Of a DNA stretch of 64,000 nucleotides, positions 9,506 through 20,258 are shown one piece after another (positions within the stretch are counted from its first letter, which is position 1; each line of letters begins with the position of its first letter). Made by a program: the position numbers and the translations under genes. The notes beneath the pieces were generated by a model. That model made no database searches. It had not been told where the DNA came from and worked only from the letters and a program-made list of their open reading frames with translations. The stretch comes from an uncultured Glaciecola sp. GTDB lineage: Bacteria > Pseudomonadota > Gammaproteobacteria > Enterobacterales > Alteromonadaceae. Location: contig CANMCE010000004.1 in assembly GCA_947496235.1 (NCBI GenBank), forward strand, positions 124,001 to 188,000. The letters run 5' to 3'.

Positions 9506-10729
9506 CTAAGGTAACTCTATAGAATAAAGTTCGCCGTCTCGCAGTTGCACGTAAAGTTTACCCTCGTGCTCTACTGGTGCCGAATAGATGCCTTCATCTT
9601 CATCGTCACTTCCAACTTCAATGCGAGCAACATACTCACCTTCATCTTGGGTAAAGAAGTGCAAGTAACCCCACTTGTCTCCAACTGCTATGTAATCACC
9701 AACCGGCGTAGCTGAAGTTAATTCGCGCTTACGAAGCATGGAGTTTGACCATAGCTCAACCCCATTTCGACGATCCACCGCATATAAGTTGCTGTTAATA
9801 TCCGTAATAAATAATCGATTACCTTCAATAGCTAGGTCTTGGTATGAAGCATATTCACGATTCCATACAACCTGACCAGTTCTTAGCTCAACGGCAGCAA
9901 GAGTACCGCCATAGCTAACAACGTAAATATTGCCACCAAAGATTAAAGGGGTGCTATCGATGTCAACGATTCTTTCTAGTTCTGTGGCTCCCGCTGGTTT
10001 GGCAATTAATTGCTCCCAAGCAGTTAAACCTGAATCAATAATATTTACTACTAGTTTACCGGAAGCCGTGCCTACAATGGCGCCACCGTTGGCCGCCGCA
10101 GGCGCTGAAACTCCGCGCAAACTCAAAGGCGGTACATCAGTCTCACTTTGCCATTTAACTTCGCCGGTATCTGCGTCTATACCAAATAAAACACCAGCGA
10201 CTGTATTTACCACTACAACACCAGAGTCTACTGCAGGTGGCGCTAATACTTCACCACTCACTTTTGTCTGCCATTTGATGCTGCCATCTTCTTGGTTTAA
10301 CGCTAAAACAGTGCCATTTTCAGTACCTAAAAATACAGTTTCATAAGCTACCGTTAAACCACCAGCGATTTTTGCTGAAACGCGACCGGCAAACAAACCA
10401 TATAGATTTGTCAAACGACTGTCTTTACTCGGCGTACTAATGTCTTGTTCCCAAATCAGCTTACCTGTTTCGGGATTTAAAGCGTAAATACCACCTTGTC
10501 GATCAGCGACAAAAACTTTGCCGTAATCTACCGCTGGGCGTAAGCGAGAAAAATACTCTTCAGTACCATCACTATAATCGGCATCCCACAGGATACGTGG
10601 GGTAAAAGCGTTGGATATCTCCGGAAGACGTCTTATTTTGAGTTCTTCTTCATCTGTAAACCAACCTGAGATTGTACTACAGCCTGATAGTGTCCCTATC
10701 AGCAATACAACTATTAAATACTTATTCAC
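9506..10729 (-). CDS. bamB: Outer membrane assembly lipoprotein BamB
   Basis: BamB is the beta-propeller lipoprotein of the BAM complex, which inserts beta-barrel proteins into the outer membrane. The 407-residue product starts with a lipoprotein signal peptide ending in the lipobox LSGC (Cys16). It then carries repeated PQQ-like blades, for example GGIYALNPETGKLIWEQD, GTVLALNQEDGSIKWQTK and GVLFGIDADTGEVKWQSE. The length is close to E. coli BamB (392). Its start codon overlaps the 3' end of yfgM by eight bases, which suggests translational coupling. Confidence 0.95.
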   Translation of the reverse strand: MNKYLIVVLLIGTLSGCSTISGWFTDEEELKIRRLPEISNAFTPRILWDADYSDGTEEYFSRLRPAVDYGKVFVADRQGGIYALNPETGKLIWEQDISTPSKDSRLTNLYGLFAGRVSAKIAGGLTVAYETVFLGTENGTVLALNQEDGSIKWQTKVSGEVLAPPAVDSGVVVVNTVAGVLFGIDADTGEVKWQSETDVPPLSLRGVSAPAAANGGAIVGTASGKLVVNIIDSGLTAWEQLIAKPAGATELERIVDIDSTPLIFGGNIYVVSYGGTLAAVELRTGQVVWNREYASYQDLAIEGNRLFITDINSNLYAVDRRNGVELWSNSMLRKRELTSATPVGDYIAVGDKWGYLHFFTQDEGEYVARIEVGSDDEDEGIYSAPVEHEGKLYVQLRDGELYSIELP

Positions 10730-11378
10730 TATCTTGACTCACTTCCTGAGAACCTGCTGCTTCAGCTTGCGCGCGAGCGTAAGCTATGTTGTCGAGTTTC
10801 ATTTGGATATTAATATCTCCAGGAAGTTCAACCAAAGCTTGACTGTAAGCCGCTTCAGCACCATTAAAATCACCCTTGGCAACCAAAGCATCACCTTTTA
10901 ACTCAAATACTTGATCATTGAAGGCTGTTGCTTTTACCTGAGCTAATTGAGCCACTGCTTGATCATATTCTTCTGCTTGAATATGTAACTTGGCTAAGCG
11001 AATTTTCGCGATATCAGCAACAGCATCGTCACCTTTTGCGACTCTAGATAAAGCTTCTTTTGCCGTGCTTAACTCATCTTTTTCAAGGGCTTGCTGGGCT
11101 ACAATCAAAGCTGCTAGGTCGGTATATGCAGACGCGTCGTTTTCGCTGATAAAGGTTTGCAGTGGAGCGTAATCTTCAGTTTCAACAAATTTCTCTACAC
11201 TTTGCTGATAAGCTACGGATGCCATCTCTTTTTGTTCTAACTGGCTATTTGAATACCAGCGCCAACTCCAAAGTCCGCCTACTCCAAGCACTACGCCAAT
11301 AATAATGGCTGTACCGTTGTCTTTCCAAAACTGTTTAATCGCTTCGATTTGTTGTTCTTCAGTTTCGTAACGTTCCAT
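10722..11378 (-). CDS. yfgM: YfgM family SecYEG-associated TPR protein
   Basis: The 218-residue protein has a short cytosolic N-terminus (ETEEQQIEAIKQFWKDNG), one membrane helix at about residues 23-42 (GTAIIIGVVLGVGGLW), then a periplasmic helical TPR-like domain rich in Ala, Glu and Gln. This is the layout of YfgM, an ancillary subunit of the SecYEG translocon that links to periplasmic chaperones. It sits between hisS and bamB as in many gammaproteobacteria and overlaps bamB by eight bases. Confidence 0.9.
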   Translation of the reverse strand: MERYETEEQQIEAIKQFWKDNGTAIIIGVVLGVGGLWSWRWYSNSQLEQKEMASVAYQQSVEKFVETEDYAPLQTFISENDASAYTDLAALIVAQQALEKDELSTAKEALSRVAKGDDAVADIAKIRLAKLHIQAEEYDQAVAQLAQVKATAFNDQVFELKGDALVAKGDFNGAEAAYSQALVELPGDINIQMKLDNIAYARAQAEAAGSQEVSQDSE

Positions 11379-11394
11379 GATGCCCTCTAAAATG

Positions 11395-11409
11395 ACCAGA
11401 TTTTCTGGT
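11395..11409 (-). terminator. Weak hairpin between hisS and yfgM
   Basis: ACCAGA-AAA-TCTGGT on the minus strand, followed by CATTTTAG, lies immediately after the hisS stop. The stem is short and the T-tract brief, so partial termination or transcript processing is the most that can be claimed. Confidence 0.35.
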
Positions 11410-11410
11410 T

Positions 11411-12688
11411 CTATTGTGTTTCTAAACCACTCAAGTGTTGCATAATGCCTTGAATGTCCAACGTTTGTTGAGGTTCATCTTTACGCAAATATTTCAATCC
11501 ATATTGCTTAGATTCGACCTCATTATCTCCAATAACAATTGCGACTTCTGCGCCGCTGTTATCAGCCCTTTTCATTTGTTTCTTAAAGTTGCCGCCACCA
11601 CAGTGTAATTGAATCTGTAATTGTGGAAATGCATCTCTTAATTGTTCGCTCACTACCATTGCCTGTACCTGAGCCTGTTCGCCCATAGCAGTGATATAAA
11701 CATCAGCTTTGGGCGCAAAATTTTGTTCAGTCACTTCTTGAATAAGTAACACTAAACGTTCAATACCCATAGCAAAACCAACCGCTGGACTGGGTTTTCC
11801 ACCTAGTTGAGTCACCAAGTTGTCGTATCGTCCACCAGCACAAATGGTGCCTTGTGAACCTAATAAACTCGTGACCCATTCAAACACAGTACGGTTGTAA
11901 TAATCTAGACCGCGGACCAATTTAGGATTGATTCGATAGCTTATACCCAAAGCATCCAATTGTTTACAAAGACCGCTTAAATGCGCTTTGGATTCTTCGT
12001 CTAAATAGTCGGTCAATACAGGCGCATTAACGAGTATTTCCTGCGTCTTGGCACTTTTACTATCTAAAATTCGCAACGGATTTGTAGTTAATCTGCGCTG
12101 AGAATCTTCATCTAGCTCATTTACAAATGCCTGTAAGTAAGCCACCAATGCATCTTTATAGTCTACTCTCGCTTGGGTATCGCCTATGGAATTTAGTTCC
12201 AAAGATACGCTATCTTGAATACCAAAGGCTTTCCATAATCTGGCGCCCATAAGAATAACTTCAGCATCTATGTCGGGGCCTTCTAACCCATAAGCCTCAA
12301 CACCAAATTGGTGGAATTGACGATAACGCCCTTTTTGCGGCTTCTCGTGTCTGAACATAGGACCCATATACCACAATCGCTGCTGCTGGTTATACAGCAA
12401 ACCATGCTGATTACCAGCGCGCACGCAACATGCGGTACCTTCTGGTCGCAAGGTTAAGCTATCACCATTACGATCTTCGAAGGTGTACATTTCTTTTTCA
12501 ACGATATCAGTAACTTCACCAATACTTCGTTTGAATAAATCTGTACTTTCAAGAATAGGCGTGCGAATTTCTTGGTAATTATAGCGTGCAACTAATTGGC
12601 GAATTTCAGATTCGACAAACTGCCAAGCACCTGTTTGGCCTGGCAAACAATCATTCATACCACGTATTGCTTGAATGCTTTTTGACAC
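11411..12688 (-). CDS. hisS: Histidyl-tRNA synthetase
   Basis: HisS charges tRNA-His with histidine. The 425-residue product is a class II synthetase. Motif 2 is near [13 protein letters not shown] and [21 protein letters not shown], the histidine-specific segment is [15 protein letters not shown], and motif 3 is [13 protein letters not shown]...[11 protein letters not shown]. The C-terminal anticodon-binding domain contains [22 protein letters not shown]. Length matches E. coli HisS (424). The gene heads a hisS-yfgM-bamB transcription unit with its own promoter upstream. Confidence 0.97.
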   Translation of the reverse strand: MSKSIQAIRGMNDCLPGQTGAWQFVESEIRQLVARYNYQEIRTPILESTDLFKRSIGEVTDIVEKEMYTFEDRNGDSLTLRPEGTACCVRAGNQHGLLYNQQQRLWYMGPMFRHEKPQKGRYRQFHQFGVEAYGLEGPDIDAEVILMGARLWKAFGIQDSVSLELNSIGDTQARVDYKDALVAYLQAFVNELDEDSQRRLTTNPLRILDSKSAKTQEILVNAPVLTDYLDEESKAHLSGLCKQLDALGISYRINPKLVRGLDYYNRTVFEWVTSLLGSQGTICAGGRYDNLVTQLGGKPSPAVGFAMGIERLVLLIQEVTEQNFAPKADVYITAMGEQAQVQAMVVSEQLRDAFPQLQIQLHCGGGNFKKQMKRADNSGAEVAIVIGDNEVESKQYGLKYLRKDEPQQTLDIQGIMQHLSGLETQ

Positions 12689-12725
12689 TGGATCCCTACT
12701 GCAAAGCTATTAATTAAAGCGCGAC

Positions 12726-12754
12726 ATTATAAGGATTTTGTCGCGCGGGGTAAA
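12726..12754 (-). promoter_or_regulatory. Sigma-70 promoter of hisS
   Basis: On the minus strand TTTACC, 17 bases, TATAAT, with a GC-rich discriminator (GTCGCGC) typical of growth-rate-controlled promoters. The -10 lies in the loop of an inverted repeat, GCGCGAC / GTCGCGC (12719-12746). Confidence 0.6.
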
Positions 12755-12778
12755 TCAAGGAATGGCAAATAGTACAAA

Positions 12779-13918
12779 TTATTCGACGCTATCGTCTACT
12801 TTTATGCTAATGCGGTTGGTATTGTCTAACATACTGGCTTTAGCTGCAGCTTTTGCTCGAATCTTACGCTCTAAATTATCCACAAGGTCGGAGTTAGCTA
12901 TACGCTCTTTTTGTCGTTTACCATCTTCATAGAAGCCACTCATGTTGCGAGCGCCAGTTAAGCCCAAGTCAGAGACCTCAGCTTCGCCGGGACCATTCAC
13001 AACGCAGCCTATAATGGAGACATCTAACGGGGTAAGTACGTCTTCTAGTCGCTGTTCTAGCGCGTTTACGGTTGCAATCACATCAAATTCTTGTCGAGAA
13101 CAACTTGGACAAGCAATAAAGTTAATGCCCCGAGAGCGAATTCGCAACGATTTGAGGATATCAAAACCCACTTTAATTTCTTCTACTGGATCTGCAGCAA
13201 GGGAAATACGGATTGTATCGCCTATTCCTTCCGCCAGTAGCATGCCTAAACCAACTGCACTTTTTACAGCGCCAGCTCGAATACCACCAGCCTCTGTAAT
13301 GCCTAAATGTAATGGTTGTTCAATTTGTTTGGCTAATAATCGATAAGCCCCGACCGCTAAAAATACATCAGATGCTTTTACGGAGACTTTAAACTGATCA
13401 AAATTCAGCTTGTCTAAAATATCGACATGGCGCATAGCGGATTCAACTAAGGCCTCCGGTGTAGGTTCACCATATTTTTCTTGTAAATCTTTTTCTAATG
13501 AACCGCCATTTACACCAATTCGAATGGGAATATTCTTGTCTTTGGCACAATCTACTACAGACTTTACTCTGTCAATGTTGCCTATATTGCCTGGGTTAAT
13601 GCGCAAACAATCCACACCGTATTCAGCGACTTTTAACGCAATGCGATAATCAAAATGGATATCAGCAATTAAGGGGATATCTGTTTGTTGGCGAATCAAC
13701 TTAAATGCTTCGGCGGCATCCATGGTAGGCACAGATACTCGAACAATATCGCCACCGGCAGCTTGGATTCGTTTTATCTGTGCCACTGTTGCATCCACAT
13801 CAGTGGTTAGGGTGTTTGTCATAGATTGCACTGAAATGGGTGCATTATCACCAACAGGCACATTACCTACATAAATACGTTTTGATTTTCGTCGTATAAT
13901 TGGACTTTCTGCAAACAT
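12779..13918 (-). CDS. ispG: 4-hydroxy-3-methylbut-2-enyl diphosphate synthase (flavodoxin)
   Basis: IspG converts methylerythritol cyclodiphosphate to HMBPP in the MEP isoprenoid pathway, using a [4Fe-4S] cluster. The 379-residue product has the N-terminal TIM-barrel segment ([33 protein letters not shown]). The C-terminal cluster cysteines are in [11 protein letters not shown] and [11 protein letters not shown]. Length matches E. coli IspG (372). It shares one base with the rodZ stop (TAATG), so the two are translationally coupled. Its iron-sulfur need fits the nearby isc cluster. Confidence 0.97.
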   Translation of the reverse strand: MFAESPIIRRKSKRIYVGNVPVGDNAPISVQSMTNTLTTDVDATVAQIKRIQAAGGDIVRVSVPTMDAAEAFKLIRQQTDIPLIADIHFDYRIALKVAEYGVDCLRINPGNIGNIDRVKSVVDCAKDKNIPIRIGVNGGSLEKDLQEKYGEPTPEALVESAMRHVDILDKLNFDQFKVSVKASDVFLAVGAYRLLAKQIEQPLHLGITEAGGIRAGAVKSAVGLGMLLAEGIGDTIRISLAADPVEEIKVGFDILKSLRIRSRGINFIACPSCSRQEFDVIATVNALEQRLEDVLTPLDVSIIGCVVNGPGEAEVSDLGLTGARNMSGFYEDGKRQKERIANSDLVDNLERKIRAKAAAKASMLDNTNRISIKVDDSVE

Positions 13919-14985
13919 TATTCACTCGCTAAAGGTAACTGAAACTTCACAGGGCTACCTACCCCAAAGCGACTTAGATCGACTAATTCGTGGTTAAATT
14001 CTATGTCGACCTTCTCAGTCGGACAAAGATTCACACTGATCGGAGGTAAAGCCATGACAGTCATTACTCTACCTTGTTTTTTCACACCAACGGCCACAGT
14101 TTCGCCGTTAGCATCTTTCACACTTAACCAGCAATCTTCACGAAATGTAAATACAACTTGTACTTCAGTGGCAAAGTCAGCTTCAAAACTATTTGCGTCT
14201 GTCACTTCAGCGCCAGATTGTGGTTGTATATCTGTATCAGATTGTAAAAGAGAATCGTCATCTAGGGTTTCATCTGAATCCACAGTTTGACTAACCGACT
14301 CTTCTATATCATTTACTGTTTCTGACACTGTTTCTTGTGCAGTATCCATCACGTCTTCAACTTCTTCTGACAAGGAAGAAGCCTCAACATCATCAGCGTT
14401 ATCTACAATCGTTGGTTGACTTTGTTGTTGAGTGGTTTGCGTTGTTTCAGGCGCTTGTAAACTATAGTCAGGCTCAATTACTTGTTCTGTTTGTGATTGT
14501 TCAACCGGCTGAGCTTCATTAGCATCATCTGACTGATTGAAGGTACGCGAAGTAAAATCTGCAAAACTATAATCTTGTTGGTCATACCACCAATAACCTA
14601 ATGAGGCTATTACTAATATAATTACACCATAGGTCACAAGGTTCCATCGGCTGTCATGGGCTTCACGCTCTACACGGCGGGAAAAACTTTGTAATTTAGT
14701 GTCTGATTTATCATTCACATGAATATTATCAAACGCGTCTAATAATGGCGTGACTTCCATATTCACTAATCGTGCATACAGGCGCACATAGCCTTTTGTG
14801 AAAGTGATTGAAACACCTTGCTCCATACCATCTTCTTCAATGGCTTGAATACTGGCCAAGCGTAATTTTAGGCGATTAGCCACTTGCTCTTGTGATAGCC
14901 CCATTCTCTCTCGCGCATTTTTTAGCTGAGTCCCTGGACTTAGGGGAGTAATAGGTTCGTTAGAAAGTGTCTCTTCGTTATTCAT
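13918..14985 (-). CDS. rodZ: Cytoskeleton protein RodZ
   Basis: RodZ is a membrane protein that links MreB to the cell-wall elongation machinery. The 355-residue product has an N-terminal Xre-like helix-turn-helix ([32 protein letters not shown], about residues 21-55), a basic juxtamembrane stretch, one membrane helix near residues 115-135 ([19 protein letters not shown]) and a long acidic Gln/Ser/Thr-rich periplasmic linker. It ends in the DUF4115 beta domain ([29 protein letters not shown]). It overlaps ispG by one base and pilF by eight bases. Confidence 0.93.
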   Translation of the reverse strand: MNNEETLSNEPITPLSPGTQLKNARERMGLSQEQVANRLKLRLASIQAIEEDGMEQGVSITFTKGYVRLYARLVNMEVTPLLDAFDNIHVNDKSDTKLQSFSRRVEREAHDSRWNLVTYGVIILVIASLGYWWYDQQDYSFADFTSRTFNQSDDANEAQPVEQSQTEQVIEPDYSLQAPETTQTTQQQSQPTIVDNADDVEASSLSEEVEDVMDTAQETVSETVNDIEESVSQTVDSDETLDDDSLLQSDTDIQPQSGAEVTDANSFEADFATEVQVVFTFREDCWLSVKDANGETVAVGVKKQGRVMTVMALPPISVNLCPTEKVDIEFNHELVDLSRFGVGSPVKFQLPLASE

Positions 14986-16195
14986 CTGCTTTAGGTTCCT
15001 TTACCCGCAATTTTGTGCCGATTTTGATGTCTGACGCATCATTAATATTATTCCAGTCTAACAATTTGTCCATCTTAACGTTATATTTCAGCGAGATACG
15101 ATACAAATTTTCTTTTGGTTGAACAATATGATAGCCCTCTTCCACTTCCTCAGGCTCTGTAGGTGTCTCTTGAGTGCTACTTTCAACTTCTTCGACAACA
15201 GGATCTGCTTGCACACTTGCAATATCTTCTTCAGTATTTGAAGAAGTAGTGTCCTCATATGTTTCTACGACTTCTAATTGCTGCGCTGGTGTTGAGCTTT
15301 CGGCCACACTCACCTCTTCAACCTGCGCTTCCATAGCACTAGTCTGTTGTTGTTCTATTTCAGGAGCAGCTTCTACCACTTTAGGTTCAACGGTTTGCAG
15401 TTTGCGAGTAACTTTTGCAGCAGGTTTAAACTTACCCATTTGTGCAACATAGGTAGCAGTATGTTGATGTTCTGGATACATTTGTTTCAATAAATCACCA
15501 TAACCCACTGCTGCTTTAAGGTCATTCATACCTTGAGCAATTTGATAATTTAAAAACAAAGATTCGGGATTAACCGTCGCGTTTCGTTCGTAACGCCACA
15601 GCATTTTTTTCGCCTCTTCCCATTGTTGTTTCTGAACGTATAGTTTAGCTAACAAAAATAAACTTCTAGGGCGCGTTGGCTGGTGATTTAACGCGCTATT
15701 AAAATAGGTGATAGCTTCATCAATCTGGTTTTGATTTTGCGAGCAAATGGCAAGGTTTTCATAAGTTTCTGCTGTAGCTGAATAACTTCTAGCACTTACC
15801 GCCTTTAAAAAATAATCTTTGGCTTTTTCATAGCGCCCTTGTTCGCAAAGAAAAGCACCATAACTGTTAACTATGTCCGGATCATTTCTAGAATACCCTA
15901 AGGCATTTTCATAATATTCTTCAGCAATATCTGCCTCTCCGACTTGCTGAAAATAATACGCCATTGCATAGTGTGCTTCGCCAGATCTTGGCGCGAATTC
16001 TATAGCTTTATCCAAATTAGACTTAGCTTGCGCATAGTTTCCGTTTTTTAAATAAGTAAGCCCTAAGCTTACTCTTGTCTTGGCTGCTTCTTCTTTATCA
16101 ATCGCACCCGTACCTACAAATGCTGGATCAACGGGCTCGGATACGCAACCCGATAACCCAATCACTAGGCCTACAATCGCCAATTTTTTCAACAT
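14978..16195 (-). CDS. pilF: Type IV pilus biogenesis TPR lipoprotein PilF/PilW with C-terminal LysM
   Basis: PilF (PilW) is the outer-membrane pilotin that helps the PilQ secretin assemble. The 405-residue product has a lipoprotein leader ending in the lipobox LSGC and about six TPR repeats (for example SGEAHYAMAYYFQQVGEADIAEEYYENALGY, split over residues 70-100). It then departs from the usual length of roughly 250: an acidic Gln/Glu/Ser-rich linker of about 100 residues leads to a LysM domain (GYHIVQPKENLYRISLKYNV...KIGTKLRVK). LysM binds peptidoglycan, so this version could bridge outer membrane and cell wall. The position between rlmN and rodZ is the conserved one. Confidence 0.88.
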   Translation of the reverse strand: MLKKLAIVGLVIGLSGCVSEPVDPAFVGTGAIDKEEAAKTRVSLGLTYLKNGNYAQAKSNLDKAIEFAPRSGEAHYAMAYYFQQVGEADIAEEYYENALGYSRNDPDIVNSYGAFLCEQGRYEKAKDYFLKAVSARSYSATAETYENLAICSQNQNQIDEAITYFNSALNHQPTRPRSLFLLAKLYVQKQQWEEAKKMLWRYERNATVNPESLFLNYQIAQGMNDLKAAVGYGDLLKQMYPEHQHTATYVAQMGKFKPAAKVTRKLQTVEPKVVEAAPEIEQQQTSAMEAQVEEVSVAESSTPAQQLEVVETYEDTTSSNTEEDIASVQADPVVEEVESSTQETPTEPEEVEEGYHIVQPKENLYRISLKYNVKMDKLLDWNNINDASDIKIGTKLRVKEPKADE

Positions 16196-16214
16196 GCCAG
16201 GATATTTCCTTTCA

Positions 16215-17369
16215 TTAATCAGATACTTTTACGGAGATAGGTTGCCCTTTCATCTGTTTTTTTAATATTCTTTTTGTTCTATCGACAACGTCACCTACAA
16301 GTTGACCACAGGCCGCATCAATGTCGTCTCCACGGGTTTTTCTGACCACTACCGTAAACCCATAGTTCATTAACACTTTTGCAAATCTATCAATTCTAGA
16401 GTTGCTCGAGCAAGTATAAGGTGAGCCCGGATAAGGATTAAACGGAATCAAATTAATCTTACTGGGTGTTTGCGCTAACACCTTAGCCAGCTCATGCGCC
16501 TGATCTGTGCTGTCGTTGATATGACTTAACATAACATATTCGACGGTTACTTTACCCTGATTCGCCCGAGATTTCTTCAAGTAACGACGTACCGCAGCAA
16601 GAAACTCGTCAATTGGGTATTTTTTGTTCACTGGGACAATTTCGTCACGTAATTTATCGTTAGGCGCATGCAATGATATCGCCAGCGCAACATCGATTTC
16701 ATCGCCCAATTTATCCAGAGCCGGCACGACACCTGAAGTAGATAAAGTCACTCTTCGTTTAGACAAGCCGAATCCAAAGTCGTCCAGCATGATGTCCATT
16801 GCAGGAATTACGTTTTTCAAATTGAGTAAAGGCTCACCCATTCCCATCATTACCACATTAGTAATTGGGCGCTGGGAAGTGTCTTTAGATAAACCAATAA
16901 AAGTAGCAACACGCCACACCTGGCCTATGATTTCCGCCACCGTTAGGTTTCGATTAAATCCTTGTTGAGCAGTAGAGCAAAATGTACATTCTAAGGCACA
17001 GCCAACTTGAGATGACACGCACAAGGTGGCGCGGTCAGATTCAGGAATCCAAACGGTCTCCACCTCTTGCCCACCATCTAGCATGATGGCAAATTTAATG
17101 GTGCCGTCGGTAGCCTGCTGATGAAACGAAATTTCCGGCGCTCTTACTTCACAGTTATCAGTAAGCTTTTGGCGTAACTGCTTATTCAGATTGCTCATCT
17201 TATTAAAATCTGATTCACCCGCTTGGTAAATCCATTTCATAAGTTGGTCTGCACGGAAAGGCTTTTCGCCGATGGATGCAAAATAGTCTCGCAATCCTTC
17301 ACGATTAAAATTTAATAAATTAACCTTTTTTGGGGCCTTTGGCGTTTCCACGTCAACCTTAGTCGTCAT
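16215..17369 (-). CDS. rlmN: 23S rRNA (A2503-C2) / tRNA (A37-C2) methyltransferase RlmN
   Basis: RlmN is a radical-SAM enzyme that methylates A2503 of 23S rRNA and A37 of some tRNAs. The product has the cluster motif CALECTFC, the [10 protein letters not shown] segment, and the second conserved cysteine in [12 protein letters not shown] place the start at the ATG at 17369 (384 residues). The frame stays open to 17426, but that extension crosses the ndk terminator hairpin and has an unrelated hydrophobic sequence. The Met at 17369 has AAGAG and TAAGG upstream. The gene follows ndk and precedes pilF. Confidence 0.95.
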   Translation of the reverse strand: MTTKVDVETPKAPKKVNLLNFNREGLRDYFASIGEKPFRADQLMKWIYQAGESDFNKMSNLNKQLRQKLTDNCEVRAPEISFHQQATDGTIKFAIMLDGGQEVETVWIPESDRATLCVSSQVGCALECTFCSTAQQGFNRNLTVAEIIGQVWRVATFIGLSKDTSQRPITNVVMMGMGEPLLNLKNVIPAMDIMLDDFGFGLSKRRVTLSTSGVVPALDKLGDEIDVALAISLHAPNDKLRDEIVPVNKKYPIDEFLAAVRRYLKKSRANQGKVTVEYVMLSHINDSTDQAHELAKVLAQTPSKINLIPFNPYPGSPYTCSSNSRIDRFAKVLMNYGFTVVVRKTRGDDIDAACGQLVGDVVDRTKRILKKQMKGQPISVKVSD

Positions 17370-17410
17370 TCTCTTTAACCTTACAATATATACAAGGCGA
17401 ACGATAAAGC

Positions 17411-17434
17411 AAAAAAAGGGAGCCATTTGCTCCC
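17411..17434 (-). terminator. Terminator of ndk
   Basis: On the minus strand GGGAGC-AAATG-GCTCCC followed by seven T residues: a strong Rho-independent terminator between ndk and rlmN. Confidence 0.85.
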
Positions 17435-17474
17435 TTAATGCCTGTAACGTTCGCTACAGCAATTACATACTTAA

Positions 17475-17906
17475 TTATCTTGTACGAGGACAGATTTCTT
17501 CGTCAGTAAAAAAGTATGCAATTTCACGTGCAGCTGATTCTGGAGCATCAGAACCGTGCACAGCGTTTTCATCTATAGATGCAGCATAGTCAGCACGTAG
17601 TGTACCTGCAAATGCTTCTTGAGGGTTAGTAGCACCCATAATCTGACGGTTTTTAACTACCGCATCTTCACCTTCAAGTACCTGAACCATTACAGGGCCA
17701 GATGTCATAAAGTCAACTAAAGCACCAAAAAATGGGCGTTCTTTATGCTCGGCATAAAAACCTTCAGCTTTTTCGCGAGATAGGTGAAGCATTTTAGACG
17801 CGACAATGCGCAGTCCAGCTGTTTCGAAACGATTATAGATGGCACCGATCGCGTTTTTAGCTACTGCATCCGGTTTAATGATTGAAAAAGTGCGTTCTAA
17901 AGCCAT
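17475..17906 (-). CDS. ndk: Nucleoside diphosphate kinase
   Basis: Ndk transfers the gamma-phosphate from ATP to other nucleoside diphosphates through a phospho-histidine. The 143-residue product has the family signature [12 protein letters not shown] containing the catalytic His, the N-terminal [12 protein letters not shown] and the [21 protein letters not shown] core. Length equals E. coli Ndk (143). The start has an AGGA ribosome site (AACAGGACAACAAC then ATG). It has its own terminator, and a TATAAT -10 with a GC-rich discriminator lies at about 17962-17967, so it seems to be its own unit between the isc cluster and rlmN. Confidence 0.97.
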   Translation of the reverse strand: MALERTFSIIKPDAVAKNAIGAIYNRFETAGLRIVASKMLHLSREKAEGFYAEHKERPFFGALVDFMTSGPVMVQVLEGEDAVVKNRQIMGATNPQEAFAGTLRADYAASIDENAVHGSDAPESAAREIAYFFTDEEICPRTR

Positions 17907-17961
17907 GTTGTTGTCCTGTTAACTAAATATCAATTTTGTTGCAATTTATAAAACTGCGCGG

Positions 17962-17967
17962 ATTATA
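17962..17967 (-). promoter_or_regulatory. Candidate -10 element of the ndk promoter
   Basis: TATAAT on the minus strand followed by CCGCGC lies about 56 bases before the ndk start codon. I see no convincing -35 at the right distance, so the call rests on the -10 and discriminator alone. Confidence 0.4.
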
Positions 17968-17999
17968 TGCAAACTAAAGATAAAATCCCAATGAATTTT

Positions 18000-18338
18000 T
18001 TAATGTTGTTCTGAAGCATGGTTAATAGTGTACTTCGGAATTTCCACTACTAGGTCTTCATCTTGAATAATCGCTTGGCAACTCAAGCGACTTTCTGCTT
18101 CTAAACCCCACGCCTTATCTAGTAGATCTTCTTCTAGATCATCGGCTTCGTCAAGTGAGTCAAACCCCTCGCGCAGAATAACGTGGCAGGTTGTACAGGC
18201 ACATGACTTTTCACATGCGTGCTCAATACCAATACCGTTTTTAAGTGCTACATCAAGTACACTTTCACCTTCTTTGCCTTCAAGTACGGCACCGTCTGGA
18301 CATAATTCATCATGTGGTAAAAATATTACCTGTGGCAT
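18000..18338 (-). CDS. fdx: ISC-type [2Fe-2S] ferredoxin
   Basis: Fdx supplies electrons for iron-sulfur cluster assembly on IscU. The product (112 residues from the ATG at 18338) has the adrenodoxin-type cysteine pattern C-x5-C-x2-C (CEKSCACTTC) with a fourth cysteine in RLSCQAI. The ATG is preceded by GGGGAA. An in-frame TTG four codons earlier is less likely. It is the last gene of iscRSUA-hscBA-fdx. No iscX follows; ndk comes next. Confidence 0.95.
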   Translation of the reverse strand: MPQVIFLPHDELCPDGAVLEGKEGESVLDVALKNGIGIEHACEKSCACTTCHVILREGFDSLDEADDLEEDLLDKAWGLEAESRLSCQAIIQDEDLVVEIPKYTINHASEQH

Positions 18339-18353
18339 TTTATTCCCCAATTA

Positions 18354-20213
18354 TTAAATATCTGAAATTGACTGACCTGATAAAGCATCTCGAATAGACT
18401 TGTCCATTCTTCGGCTAGCAAAGGTTTGGCTTATGGCATCCACAGCTTCAATCTGTTGTTTGATGTCATCAGTGCCAGCACTTTCTCTTAATTGTTCTAG
18501 CTTTTGCAACGCTTGTTCGATTTCTTCACGCTCTGATGACGACAAGAGTTCATCGCCGTCTTGCTCAAGGGCTGCATACATTGCTTCTAACACTCTTTGC
18601 GCTTCGACTTGCTGCTCTTTAAGCATTCTGGCCTGCATATCTTCGGAGGCATGGCTCATGGAAGCGCGCAGCATCTCCAAGATCTCTGATTCTTCTAATC
18701 CATAACTTGGCTTAACCTGTATTTCAGCCGTTTTACCCGTAGATTTCTCCATCGCTGAAACACTTAATAGTCCATCAGCGTCCACCTGGAAGGTGACGCG
18801 AATATGTGCGGCTCCGGCCGCCATGGCAGGAAAATCAGTTAAATTAAATTTCGCTAACGATCGACAATGCTCTACAAGCTCTCTTTCACCTTGTAAAACA
18901 TGAATCATCATGGCGGTTTGACCATCTTTAAATGTAGTAAATTCCTGAGCGCGCGCTACTGGTATAGTGGTATTGCGTGGAATAATTTTTTCCACCAAGC
19001 CGCCCATGGTTTCTAGCCCCAACGATAAGGGCAATACATCCAGCAGTAATAAGTCAGAATCCGGTTTATTGCCAACCAAGATATCAGCTTGAATACCAGC
19101 GCCTATGGCCACTACCTTGTCTGGATCTATGTTAGTCAGAGGCTCACACTGAAAGAATTCACCCACCGCATTTCTTACCGCAGGAACCCGGGTTGAACCA
19201 CCAACCATAACGACATGGGCAATGTCTTTCTGGCTTAACTTAGCATCTGCTAATGCTCGCTTGGCGATATTAACGCTTAAATCTACTTTGTCTTGTATTA
19301 AGCTTTCGAAGGTCGTTCTATCAATATCAAAGTGAATGTTTTGTTCACCTAGTTGTGCACAAAACACGGCACTTGATTCGTCACTCAAGATTTCTTTTAC
19401 TTTCTTGGCCGCTTCCATCAAATCTCTATGATAGCGTGTTTGAAGAGCTGCAATATCGAGTTTATCGACAATGTAATTGACTATGGCAAGATCAAAATCA
19501 TCACCGCCCAACGCAGTGTCTCCAGCGGTAGATAATACTTCGAACACGCCCTTGGTAAGGGTTAAAATAGAAACATCAAAGGTTCCGCCACCTAAATCAT
19601 ATACTGCTATGCTGCCTTGGGCGTTGGTATCTAACCCGTAGGCTATGGCAGCAGCGGTTGGTTCATTCAGCAAACGCAACACATTAAGGCCCGCGAGTTT
19701 TGCCGCATCCTTGGTGCTTTGTCGTTGTGCATCATCAAAATAAGCAGGAACAGTAATAACAGCACCCGTTAATTCCTCGCCAAGCGTGCTTTGGGCGCGG
19801 TTTTTCAATTGGCGTAAAATATCAGCAGAAACTTCCACTGGTGTTTTATTTCCTGCAACGGTCGCAAACGCAGGATTTCCCTCTGCACTAACAAATGAGT
19901 ACGGTAGATTGGCCCAAGTCGAAGTGACATCTTGCACACTTCGTCCCATAAATCGTTTGACTGACACTATAGTGTTTTGTGGATCGTTGACCGCATTTTC
20001 GATTGCGTCGTAGCCAACAACTTCTGCTTCTGGCGTGTATTGCACAACAGAAGGCAAAATGTGTCGTCCAGCTTCATCCGGTAAGGTCTCACAGCTACCA
20101 CTGCGTACTGCTGACACTAAAGAATTAGTGGTACCAAGATCTATACCTACGCCGATTTTCTTCTCATGAGGTGCTGCACTCTTTCCCGGCTCAGCAATTT
20201 GCAATAACGCCAT
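18354..20213 (-). CDS. hscA: Fe-S assembly chaperone HscA
   Basis: HscA is the specialised Hsp70 that binds the LPPVK motif of IscU and helps transfer clusters to apo-proteins. The 619-residue product (E. coli 616) has the Hsp70 ATPase domain ([27 protein letters not shown]-like segment, [14 protein letters not shown]) and a substrate-binding half ([20 protein letters not shown]). The J-protein partner hscB is directly upstream with a 45-base gap, and fdx starts 15 bases after its stop. Confidence 0.96.
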   Translation of the reverse strand: MALLQIAEPGKSAAPHEKKIGVGIDLGTTNSLVSAVRSGSCETLPDEAGRHILPSVVQYTPEAEVVGYDAIENAVNDPQNTIVSVKRFMGRSVQDVTSTWANLPYSFVSAEGNPAFATVAGNKTPVEVSADILRQLKNRAQSTLGEELTGAVITVPAYFDDAQRQSTKDAAKLAGLNVLRLLNEPTAAAIAYGLDTNAQGSIAVYDLGGGTFDVSILTLTKGVFEVLSTAGDTALGGDDFDLAIVNYIVDKLDIAALQTRYHRDLMEAAKKVKEILSDESSAVFCAQLGEQNIHFDIDRTTFESLIQDKVDLSVNIAKRALADAKLSQKDIAHVVMVGGSTRVPAVRNAVGEFFQCEPLTNIDPDKVVAIGAGIQADILVGNKPDSDLLLLDVLPLSLGLETMGGLVEKIIPRNTTIPVARAQEFTTFKDGQTAMMIHVLQGERELVEHCRSLAKFNLTDFPAMAAGAAHIRVTFQVDADGLLSVSAMEKSTGKTAEIQVKPSYGLEESEILEMLRASMSHASEDMQARMLKEQQVEAQRVLEAMYAALEQDGDELLSSSEREEIEQALQKLEQLRESAGTDDIKQQIEAVDAISQTFASRRMDKSIRDALSGQSISDI

Positions 20214-20258
20214 TAATATATGCCTTTATATCTCTTTGTTTTGCTTATGGGCAATTGG

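Noticed and set aside
10611-10901. Plus-strand frame of 96 codons across the bamB/yfgM junction
   Set aside because: It is antisense to two well-supported genes and the product resembles no known family.
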